From: Streptomyces sp. JJ38
GTDB taxonomy: Bacteria > Actinomycetota > Actinomycetes > Streptomycetales > Streptomycetaceae
DNA length: 64,000 nucleotides
Direction: 5' to 3'
Assembly: GCF_019303475.1 (NCBI RefSeq)
Contig: NZ_JABLSI010000024.1
Coordinates: forward strand, 1 to 64,000
Shown: positions 58,101 to 64,000 of the stretch, in pieces
Layout: each line of letters opens with the position of its first letter
How positions within the stretch are numbered: position 1 is the first letter of the stretch
Position numbers and translations under genes: made by a program
Notes under the pieces: model-generated
Databases searched by the model: none
The model's input: only the letters and a program-made list of their open reading frames with translations
What the model was told of the DNA's origin: nothing

Positions 58101-58830
58101 TTTCCTCGACCTTCAGACCCTCGGTCCCCATCCCCAGCTCGATCCGCTTCAGCTCGGGATTCTGGGCCGCCTCGGGCGTCTTGACGACGAGCAGGTGTCC
58201 CATGCCGTCGACCGACGCCCGCACGAGCAGGTCGACGCCGGGCAGCACCTCCGCGTAGGTGGCGGTGTCGCCCTCGACGCTCGGCTCGGGCAGCTTGCCG
58301 CCCGGCCAGGTCAGCGAGAACTCCCGGCCCGCCTTGCGCATGCGGGCGAACGGGCCGTCCCCGCCGTCGGAGAACTCCAGCTCGACGGTGGACGCCTTGG
58401 GCGACCAGCCGCCGTCCTCGCGCTGGGTCAGAGTGGGGTCGACGTCGACCCAGGTGCCGTCCTTCACGGTCTGGACGGGCTCGGTGTACTCGATGGCGGT
58501 GAACGTACCGTCCGGGTCGGCGAAGACCTTGCGGCTCTCCTGCCGCAGGGCCGTCACCTCCACCCGCTTGCCGCTCTTCTCCGCCTCGGCGCGGGCCTCG
58601 CGCTCGGCGTCCGTCACCCCGGTGTCGGCGGCGGTCCCGGTGACCGGCTGCTGGCTGGGCAGCGTGGTCATGCCGGTGCCGAGGACGGCGAGGGCGGTGG
58701 CGGCGGTCAACGCGGTGCGTACGGTGCCGCCGAGGCGTCCGCGTCTGCGGCCGCCCGTTCGTCTGGGTCTGGTCACTGTGGTGCTTTCCCGGTTCGTCAC
58801 GGTGTCATCGCCTGGCCTGTGGTCGTGCAT
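55126..58830 (-). CDS. Large secreted LamG/DNRLRE-type protein, RHS partner
   Basis: About 1,234 residues. ATG 58830 overlaps the upstream stop (TGATG); GTG 58800 is an alternative. A basic head and hydrophobic segment (TALTAATALAVLGTGMTTL) form a signal sequence. Residues ~60-620 resemble the DNRLRE-type region found in front of actinobacterial RHS genes (VFPVVIDPIQKTVSRSAW, LFTLPVSAFQGKQIIKATFS). Ig-like repeats follow, then two LamG/concanavalin folds (about 850-1040 and 1060-1230; GFTVSAWVRPASLDRDM, LQIGRSLDRVGYRDHFHGD, LDEVRVYAGA). It is likely a cell-surface or secreted protein that binds glycans or scaffolds the RHS protein. Exact function unknown. Confidence 0.78.
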   Translation of the reverse strand: MHDHRPGDDTVTNRESTTVTRPRRTGGRRRGRLGGTVRTALTAATALAVLGTGMTTLPSQQPVTGTAADTGVTDAEREARAEAEKSGKRVEVTALRQESRKVFADPDGTFTAIEYTEPVQTVKDGTWVDVDPTLTQREDGGWSPKASTVELEFSDGGDGPFARMRKAGREFSLTWPGGKLPEPSVEGDTATYAEVLPGVDLLVRASVDGMGHLLVVKTPEAAQNPELKRIELGMGTEGLKVEENASGALRVVDSAVGGTVFEAGQPVMWDSAEPQAAGSTTQPATATRKSATDAAALKTAMVTSPEKPGKADEAAAKAALRGPGNGGRTAPVDVEVGDGELALVPDQKLLSGEDTVFPVVIDPIQKTVSRSAWTNVMSGKPSAAAWKYSGSQGVGKCPTDYNPVGCNGVGVRRGLFTLPVSAFQGKQIIKATFSARVAHVYWADAKAEPIRLYRIGGKNYKVTSSSDWSNTKDDWDDYLATVDKKISPTSCSSQANLHFEGGELTDEVQAAADGDWSSLSLGLRAESESRVEEWKRICGNAYLSVQYNTVPQQVDHTLMSSDPGGACVWGEDRPYVERPPVLRAEARDPDHNSSHTDKVKVQFKLTWQDASGTDQSYTYDTTYKAPNPGTTFAHEVKETIPENTVIYWSARAYDGDAWGGWSSDGTPQRCEFVYDTTRPGAPLVDSEQYPDDGIWHHGVGTAGTFTFRPNPDDAGPDSDVVEYRYAFDGEPMQSLAPPQAGGAASVTWTPQSAGRHWVTVEAYDKANNSSTRAQHEFLVTDGEPAAGQWNLADAPGTPDAHDESGRHPATAGDGVTFGVSGPGSHADYAARLDGTAGAYLDAGNSVVDTAEGFTVSAWVRPASLDRDMTVVSQDGTGEPGFVLGYDAAAGSWAFSVPVSDVDSLGRWEVSAGVTPVPDQWVLLTGVYDAHAADGPELRLYVNDQDRGSARRHSAWSSYGPLQIGRSLDRVGYRDHFHGDLAEVRAFTRVLPAAQVAELMTVKAQRKGYWMLDGATDGTSPNVHEGGEPLSLTGNAAIYQPADPLFDEAALVGDGHLELDGAGAYAATATPPVGGDSSFTVAVRAQPTTLDPAQSQTVISLPGAAADRFAVRYQAATGQWELEVAEEDAATASTVKVTDDQQLPTTGGSGHHLAVVYDAFANELRLYVQGQLADTAIATDDTLWAATGALQVGRSATGGGSEYFAGALDEVRVYAGAADPVAIRHMASLTATPDL

Positions 58831-61001
58831 CAGCGCACCACCGCGCCGAACGCCTGGCGCTCGGCGGGCAGTCCGCCCTCGCCGGGCTTCCACGAGACGG
58901 CCGCCTCGGTGCCGCCGACCAGCACGTTGCTCCAGGGCAACGCGTGGACGCCGTGCCGCTCGGCCGTGCCGTAGGGGGTGGCCACGTAGAGGTGGTCGGG
59001 CGTGGTGTGCAGGCTGGAGCCGACGTACTCCCGCAGGCCGTACGGCCCCGGCAGGCCCTTGCGTCCAGCCTGGATCCACTGGTCGCTCGCGCCGGGCACC
59101 GCGTTCATCGGGAAGACCTGGACGGCGCCGGTGTCCCGGATTCCGGCCAGGTCCTCGCCGGGCACGCCCACCGCGACGGTCACCGTCTCGGCGCTGTCCG
59201 CCGCACTCGGGGCGAGGTTGGCCATCGCCAGGTGCTGGCCGAACTGGTCGCCCGCCTCGCTGTCACCGATCACGTCGGCGACGTCCTGGCTGAGTTCCGC
59301 CCGCTGCTGGACGCCGCCGGACGCCGTCACCTCCAGCAGGACGACGCGGCCCGCGGCCTCGGCGCCGGCGACCTCCTCTCCCGGCACGCCCACGGCGAGC
59401 AGGGAGCGGCCGGCGGAGGTGCTGCCCGCGGGCCGGTACGTGGTCATGGCCAGCGCCGCGCCGAACCGGTCGTTCGCCTCCGCGGCGCCACCGACGCCCT
59501 CGGTGTCCTGGTCGATGCCGTCCAGCGGGGTGGGGATGCCGTCGGCGTTGATCGTGTGACCGAGGAGCTGCGTCCCGCCGGAGAACGCCTCCGTGCCGAT
59601 GGCCTCGCCCGGCGCGCCGATGGCCAGGTGGTGCCCGGTGGCCGCCACCGCGTACCCGAAGCGGTCGTTCTCCTCGACGACGCCGGAGACACCCGGCTTG
59701 TCCTGGTGCACCGCCGCGTTCACGGTGCCGCTCAGATAGTGGGTGGAGCCGGCGTCACGGATGGCGCCGAGGTCCTCGCCCGGCACGCCGATCAGCAGGT
59801 AGGGAGCACCCTGAGCGGTCTCGCCCGCGGCCAGCGCGTAACCGAACCAGTCCCCGGCCTCCGCCGCCGAGCCGCCGATGCTGCCACCGCCCTGACCCTG
59901 CGTCAGCTCGCGCGTGGCCGCGCCCCCGCCCAGCCCGTCCGCGCTGCCGTAGACGACGTGTACGGTCCCTGCGTCGGCCTCGCCGCCGACGTCCGCGTAC
60001 GGGGAGCCGACCACCAGGTCGTCGTAGCCGTCCTGGTTCTCGTCGTAGACCGCCAGCGCGCTGCCGTAGGCCTCGCCGGGCTGCGGGTCTCCGGGGATAC
60101 TCGCGGAGCCGCGGGAGAGCTCGGCGGTGCCGCCGTCTCCGTAGACGATCCGGACGAGCCCCGCCCCGTTCGTCCCGGACACCGCGGCCTCGGGGTCGGC
60201 GATGGCCGTGTCCTGGGTTCCGTCGCCGTCGAAGTCCGTCGTGGCGCAGGCGGACGCCGTCCAGGTGCGGTCGGCGCGGCCGTCCAGGTGCAGCCGCGCG
60301 CCGTGGCCGGCCTCACCGGGGGCGAGGATGCCGTTGAAGCCGTGGTTGCGGGCCTGCTCGGCCAGGGTGCACAGCTCGTGCGGGTCGGCGGCCAGGTCGG
60401 CCGCGTCTCCGTACAGGTGACGGCTGTCGGCCTCCCCGCCCTGGGCCGTGTTGCAGTCCACGGAGCGGAAGCCGTCGGTGACGGTGATGGGCTGGTCGCC
60501 GAGCGAGTGCCGCAGCGCCTCCAGCTTCCACATCAGGCGCTTGGTGTTCTCCCGCGCCTCGGCGGCGGGGACGCTGCCGCCGCTGTAGTCGGCGTTGCAG
60601 GAGTTGAGCTCGCTGAAGGTGAAGTGGGCGGGAGCGCAGTCGGCGCTCTGGAGTTCGTAGATCTTGTCGAAGGTCTCGGTGCCGGCGACGCCGTCGACGG
60701 TCAGCCCGTAGGCGCTCTGGAAGCGCTTGACGGCCTGGGTGGTGGCGGGGCCGTACTCGCCGTCGATGTCGAGCGTCCTGCCGTAGCCGGGGTACCCGGC
60801 GACGCGGATCTGGAGTTCGGTCACGTCCGCGCCGGACATGCCCTGGTTGAGCGTGCGGTCCCAGGTGTAGCAGGTGTCCGCGTAGGCCACTTCCGTCGTC
60901 GCCGCGGTGCCCGCCGGCACGGCGATGGCGAGGACCACCACCGAGAGCAGCGCTCCCGCCGCCCGTCTGAGCCGGTGTCTCGAAGCTGGTGTGTGTGCCA
61001 T
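58830..61001 (-). CDS. Secreted peptidoglycan-binding/M15-like/FG-GAP repeat protein
   Basis: About 723 residues; ATG 61001 with AAGGGAG some 14 bases upstream, longer than usual. A signal peptide (RLRRAAGALLSVVVLAIAVPAG) precedes a PG_binding_1 domain (about 50-115; GPATTQAVKRFQSAYGLTVDG), an M15-type zinc D-Ala-D-Ala peptidase-like domain (about 120-250; VTDGFRSVDCNTAQGG, SRHLYGDAADLAA with His and Asp ligands, GHGARLHLDGR), and about seven FG-GAP beta-propeller repeats (DFDGDGTQDTAIADPEA, ENQDGYDDLVVGSPYADVGG) typical of integrin-like propellers. First gene of the toxin operon, it may open the cell wall or anchor the system. Confidence 0.83.
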   Translation of the reverse strand: MAHTPASRHRLRRAAGALLSVVVLAIAVPAGTAATTEVAYADTCYTWDRTLNQGMSGADVTELQIRVAGYPGYGRTLDIDGEYGPATTQAVKRFQSAYGLTVDGVAGTETFDKIYELQSADCAPAHFTFSELNSCNADYSGGSVPAAEARENTKRLMWKLEALRHSLGDQPITVTDGFRSVDCNTAQGGEADSRHLYGDAADLAADPHELCTLAEQARNHGFNGILAPGEAGHGARLHLDGRADRTWTASACATTDFDGDGTQDTAIADPEAAVSGTNGAGLVRIVYGDGGTAELSRGSASIPGDPQPGEAYGSALAVYDENQDGYDDLVVGSPYADVGGEADAGTVHVVYGSADGLGGGAATRELTQGQGGGSIGGSAAEAGDWFGYALAAGETAQGAPYLLIGVPGEDLGAIRDAGSTHYLSGTVNAAVHQDKPGVSGVVEENDRFGYAVAATGHHLAIGAPGEAIGTEAFSGGTQLLGHTINADGIPTPLDGIDQDTEGVGGAAEANDRFGAALAMTTYRPAGSTSAGRSLLAVGVPGEEVAGAEAAGRVVLLEVTASGGVQQRAELSQDVADVIGDSEAGDQFGQHLAMANLAPSAADSAETVTVAVGVPGEDLAGIRDTGAVQVFPMNAVPGASDQWIQAGRKGLPGPYGLREYVGSSLHTTPDHLYVATPYGTAERHGVHALPWSNVLVGGTEAAVSWKPGEGGLPAERQAFGAVVR

Positions 61002-61551
61002 GAGGGGGTCAGCAACTCCCTTGGATCGGTGGGGACTGGTCCGTCGACGGACGGGGTCCGCGCAGGGCGGACCGCGGTACCGGCGCAGCCGGCGGTGGAT
61101 GGACGTGCCGCCACCTCTCCCCGTCGGGCGCGACAGCCGTGGGCCGCGGCGGGGGCCCACGCCCGGTGGCTGAACGGGCGTGGGACGCGTGGCTGAGGTG
61201 GGCGAACGGCACGGCCGCTCACACCCGTTGGGTGGAGCGGACGCGGCGAGAGGAACGTACAGGTGGTTTTCCGGGACTTGTGACGGTCAAACGACCCTCA
61301 CGTCCACAGAAGTCTGTCGATACTCCGGCGTCCGTCCCCTGCCCGGCGGCTTCCCAGCGGTGGACGTCCCGTCCCCCGGTGTCCCATGTCCCGTCACCGT
61401 CCCGCGAGATCGGCCGTCTTCGCTGTTCAGAGCCGGTGCGTCAAGATCTTCGTCCCGAGTTTTCCCGCCTTGACATGGAGACGGCGGCGATCAGGGCCGG
61501 GTCGGCGAAACTGAGCCGCGTTCCGGAGAACCAGAAAGAAGGAAGCCCCGT
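61002..61551. other. 550-base divergent intergenic region
   Basis: No gene is supported. It separates the leftward toxin operon from the rightward peptidoglycan-binding gene and must contain both promoters. A loosely symmetric stretch near 61278-61313 (TGTGACGG through CGTCCACA) may be a regulator site, but this is weak. Confidence 0.45.
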
Positions 61552-62445
61552 ATGAGACGCCTCCCGGCAGTGGTGGCCGCCGTACTGACCGCAGTACTCG
61601 CGACGCTGCTCTCCTCCCCCACCGCGCAGGCGGCCGACTGGCCCGTCGTCGGCAGCGGCAGCACGGGCCCGAACGTGACCGCCGTACAACACCTGCTCAC
61701 CGCGCAGGGCTACAGCACCGCGGCGGATGGCGTCTTCGGCAGCGGCACGACGGCCGAGGTCAAGAGCTTCCAGAGCGACCAGGGCCTCACCGCCGACGGA
61801 TACGTCGGCTCGGACACCTGGCCCGAGCTGGTCGTCACCGTCTCCAGCGGCCACACCGGCAGCGCGGTGAAGGCCGCGCAGGTGCTGCTCAACAAGTACG
61901 GCTACGACCTGGCCGTGGACGGCGACTTCGGCCCCGGCACCGACTCGGCCACCCGGGACTTCCAGTCCGACCAGGGGCTGGCCGTGGACGGGATCGTCGG
62001 CCCGAACACCTGGCGCGCCCTGACCTCCGGATCCGGCTCCGGCGGCACGGACGAGAAGCTGACACACGCGCAGGCGGCCGCCATGTTCCAGAGCGCGGGC
62101 ATCTCCTGGTCCTCCTCCGGCAACTGCTCGGACCGCTACAACAGCAGCTGCACCTCGTTCGACCAGCTCCGCCGTACCAGCGCCGACGGCATCATCGCGC
62201 TCAAGCGGGCGAGCGGCTGCACGGTCCACATCACCGGCGGCACCGAGACCGGCCACGCCAGCGGCACCTACAGCCACTGGAACGGCTACAAGATCGACTT
62301 CGCTCCGTACTCGTGCGTCAGCAACTACGTCACCGGGACGTTCACCTACCTCGGCAAGCGCTCCGACGGCGCCGCGCTGTACGAGTCCGGCTCCGGCAAC
62401 GTCTACGCCCACGAGGGCAGCCACTGGGACGCCACGTACTACTGA
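61552..62445 (+). CDS. Secreted protein with two PG-binding domains and an M15-like tail
   Basis: A 297-residue protein with AAGGAAG 8 bases before ATG 61552. Signal peptide LPAVVAAVLTAVLATLLSSP with cleavage near AQAAD (~28). Two PG_binding_1 domains (about 35-95 and 98-160; AVQHLLTAQGYSTAADGVFG, DGDFGPGTDSATRDFQSDQG), then a C-terminal ~125-residue domain with TGHASGTYSHWNGYKIDFAP and AHEGSHWDATYY, whose His/Asp spacing recalls M15-type metallopeptidases. Cys pairs suggest disulfides. A likely wall hydrolase or wall-binding protein; active chemistry is not proven. Confidence 0.8.
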   Translation: MRRLPAVVAAVLTAVLATLLSSPTAQAADWPVVGSGSTGPNVTAVQHLLTAQGYSTAADGVFGSGTTAEVKSFQSDQGLTADGYVGSDTWPELVVTVSSGHTGSAVKAAQVLLNKYGYDLAVDGDFGPGTDSATRDFQSDQGLAVDGIVGPNTWRALTSGSGSGGTDEKLTHAQAAAMFQSAGISWSSSGNCSDRYNSSCTSFDQLRRTSADGIIALKRASGCTVHITGGTETGHASGTYSHWNGYKIDFAPYSCVSNYVTGTFTYLGKRSDGAALYESGSGNVYAHEGSHWDATYY

Positions 62446-62450
62446 GGAAC

Positions 62451-62490
62451 CGGGGGTGGCCACGGGCTCACGGCACCGGGGCCACCCCCG
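62451..62490. terminator. Hairpin between PG-binding and HTH membrane genes
   Basis: An 11-bp perfect stem (CGGGGGTGGCC / GGCCACCCCCG) begins 5 bases after the stop, between convergent genes; 18-base loop. Confidence 0.65.
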
Positions 62491-62520
62491 TCCTCGGCGC
62501 CGCCTTCCGGTGAGAGCGGG

Positions 62521-63540
62521 TCAGCCGTCGCGCACGGACTCGTCCTCGGGCTCCACCGGAAGCGGCGACGCCCCGCCCTGGCTCGTGCAGATCTCGCGCC
62601 CGTCCAGCAGCTCCGCACAGGCCCGGACCGCCGCCGGGTACGGGGCCTCCACCATCGGCGAGTAGGTGTCGCTGTCGTAGCTGATCGCCCGCTCCTGCGT
62701 CCCCCCGTCCGGACCGATGACGCGCGCGACGTCCCCAACCTGCGCATCGGTGACCCGGGCCCACGCGGCACGACAGGCGGGGCTCCAGCGCAACTCCACG
62801 TAGGCGCCGTCGACCTCCTCGGCCGCCGCCGTCCAGACACCGATGTGGCAGCCGAGCCGCTGCGGGTCCTTCGACCGGCACTCGAAGTCGGTACAGCCGG
62901 GGAGTTGCAGGTCCCCGGCCTGCGCGGCCTCACTGCTCCCCGTGGGCAGCCAGCCCGCCACGAACCCGGCGGCGAAGCTGAGGGCGGCGACGCCGCCGAC
63001 CACGGCGGCCCAGGGCCACCGGCGCCGCCGGGCCGTCGCCGGCGTGCCGGGCGGCGCTTCCGCTTCCGCTTCCGCTTCCGCTTCCGCTTCCGCTTCCCAA
63101 GCCTGAGCCGATGTCACCGCCGCGTCTCCGGACCGCCCCGCGCCCCGCGTCTGGGCCAGGGCTTCGTCCCGCGTCTCGGCCGGAGCGTCACCCCGCCCGT
63201 CCCCCGGCACCTCAGCCTGCGCGCCGCCGCGCCCGCCGCCGCTCTCGCCCTCGGGCCATTCCTGGTCCCCGTGTTCGGCCCCGGCGTCGGCGGACCGTTC
63301 CGCCAGAGCACGCAGAGCCAGCAGCGACTCCGGGGGGACCCCGGTGGCGTCGGCGAACGCGGTCACGGCCTGCTCGGGCGGCAGGGCCTTGGCGTTGAGG
63401 TAACGCTCCCAGGACGACTTGCTGTAGCTGGTGCGGCGAGCCAGGGCCGCGAGGGTCAGACCGCTGGCCTTGCGCAGCCTCCGCAGTTCCCATGACAGTT
63501 CCGGCGCCACCGTGCGCGCACTCCGGCGCTCCGTCCCCAT
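62521..63540 (-). CDS. HTH-transmembrane protein with DUF2690-type exported domain
   Basis: A 339-residue protein; ATG 63540 leads straight into an XRE-type helix-turn-helix (ELRRLRKASGLTLAALARRT, SKSSWERYLNAKALPP; residues 15-65). A long charged linker (about 85-185) contains a Glu-Ala dipeptide run, followed by one membrane span (WPWAAVVGGVAALSFAAGFVA) and an extracytoplasmic ~130-residue domain with paired Cys (PGCTDFECRSKDPQRLGC, WSPACRAAW, CAELLDGREIC) matching the DUF2690 family. The layout suggests a membrane-anchored regulator linking an outside signal to DNA. Function otherwise unknown. Confidence 0.8.
   Translation of the reverse strand: MGTERRSARTVAPELSWELRRLRKASGLTLAALARRTSYSKSSWERYLNAKALPPEQAVTAFADATGVPPESLLALRALAERSADAGAEHGDQEWPEGESGGGRGGAQAEVPGDGRGDAPAETRDEALAQTRGAGRSGDAAVTSAQAWEAEAEAEAEAEAEAPPGTPATARRRRWPWAAVVGGVAALSFAAGFVAGWLPTGSSEAAQAGDLQLPGCTDFECRSKDPQRLGCHIGVWTAAAEEVDGAYVELRWSPACRAAWARVTDAQVGDVARVIGPDGGTQERAISYDSDTYSPMVEAPYPAAVRACAELLDGREICTSQGGASPLPVEPEDESVRDG
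63055..63096. repeat. 6-bp microsatellite (cgcttc x7) inside the HTH membrane gene
   Basis: Seven perfect tandem copies of CGCTTC. In the leftward gene they encode alternating Glu-Ala in the linker between DNA-binding and membrane segments. The unit is a multiple of three, so copy changes alter linker length without frameshift. Confidence 0.9.
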
Positions 63541-63817
63541 GCTCCCACCTTCGCGTATCGCTCCGGCATGCGTGACAACAATACTCTGCCTCATCACAGG
63601 GTCCTGCTATCGCGTCAAACGATTCTCATCCTAGCCACCAGCTCGATCACGCGACCAACCGTGGCGCTCCGACCTCGCCGAGGTCTCACGGCACCGGGAA
63701 TCCTCGTGCGCCTCCGCGGCCGCTCCGCCGAAGACGACGGGCGCCCCACGCGCGCACCTTGCCCGTACCGACGAGGCACGCACAGGAGCAGGCGCACTCG
63801 CCCAGGGCGAGGGCTGA

Positions 63818-64000
63818 CTACCAGCCCGCCTTCTCCAGTTCCGCGAGCCGGTCGAGAACCCGCCGCGAGAGCTCGGCCGATGTCAGGCGGTACGGCGTCC
63901 AGCGGTCCCTGGAACCGGGCTTCAGCGACGCGGAGAACCTGAGGCGCCCTCTGCTGTTCGGTTCACCCGCCATCTCACCGAACGCGCGGCTCGGCACCAG
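63818..64000 (-). CDS. C-terminal end of an unidentified protein (truncated by window)
   Basis: An open frame enters from the right edge and ends in TAG at 63818, giving the last 60 residues. They are basic, with FSASLKPGSRDRWTPYRL and a final helix (AELSRRVLDRLAELEKAGW). I do not recognise the family. The 277 bases to the next gene hold no other gene. Confidence 0.6.
   Translation of the reverse strand: MVPSRAFGEMAGEPNSRGRLRFSASLKPGSRDRWTPYRLTSAELSRRVLDRLAELEKAGW

Noticed and set aside
1..64000. tRNA genes, CRISPR arrays, insertion sequences and prophage genes
   Set aside because: None were recognised on either strand; no transposase, integrase or regular spaced repeat was seen by reading, though small RNAs could be missed without a search.

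Overview
The window is high-GC actinobacterial DNA, almost certainly Streptomyces. It carries a DnaG primase end beside an HrdA-type principal-like sigma factor, a rodlin, SpoIIE/GAF phosphatases, a DUF574-type methyltransferase, many GTG starts and dense ATGA/TGATG overlaps. No rRNA, tRNA, CRISPR array, transposase or phage attachment site was seen.

Layout. 1-12 kb is core-like: dnaG end, hrdA, a xylulokinase-type FGGY kinase, a rodlin, a methyltransferase, two adjacent GAF/SpoIIE phosphatases and a secreted M4 metalloprotease. 11.9-35.3 kb is a biosynthetic region transcribed leftward in two operons, with a small FHA-like/winged-helix regulator reading rightward between them. It encodes the 4-hydroxyphenylglycine (Hpg) pathway (4-hydroxymandelate synthase, hydroxymandelate oxidase, Hpg aminotransferase) and a fragmented NRPS: free-standing A, T and C proteins, an A-T, a C-A-T and a degenerate C protein. 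Around these sit a PhyH-type dioxygenase, an acyl-CoA-dehydrogenase-like flavoprotein, a LanB-like (tRNA-dependent glutamylation domain) protein, an S66 peptidase-fold protein with Cys in place of Ser, and an EEP-family hydrolase. Both operons are preceded by the same two-part promoter motif (16 bp, 27 bp spacer, 8 bp). No thioesterase, MbtH protein or RiPP precursor was found.

35.6-40.7 kb holds an MFS transporter followed by a tightly overlapping cassette: ROK kinase, two dCTP-deaminase-like proteins with complementary active-site losses, a GT4 glycosyltransferase and a HIT protein. 41-47.7 kb is miscellaneous: membrane proteins, a truncated HAD gene, a flavoprotein disulfide reductase, an MDR oxidoreductase, a GNAT, an AraC regulator and an atypical LuxR-type response regulator. 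47.8-61 kb is a leftward secreted-toxin locus: an M15/FG-GAP wall protein, a LamG-type giant, a 2,304-residue RHS/HINT protein ending in a deaminase-like toxin tip, and a small putative immunity gene in AT-richer DNA. 61.5-64 kb has a PG-binding M15-like protein, a DUF2690-type HTH membrane protein and the end of an unknown gene.

The most promising system is the Hpg/NRPS/LanB-like cluster. Two of its four A domains read as Hpg-like (DAFHLG codes), agreeing with the precursor genes. The LanB-like protein suggests an aminoacyl-tRNA-dependent step on a nonribosomal intermediate; that is inference. Next are the split dCTP-deaminase pair and the RHS deaminase toxin.
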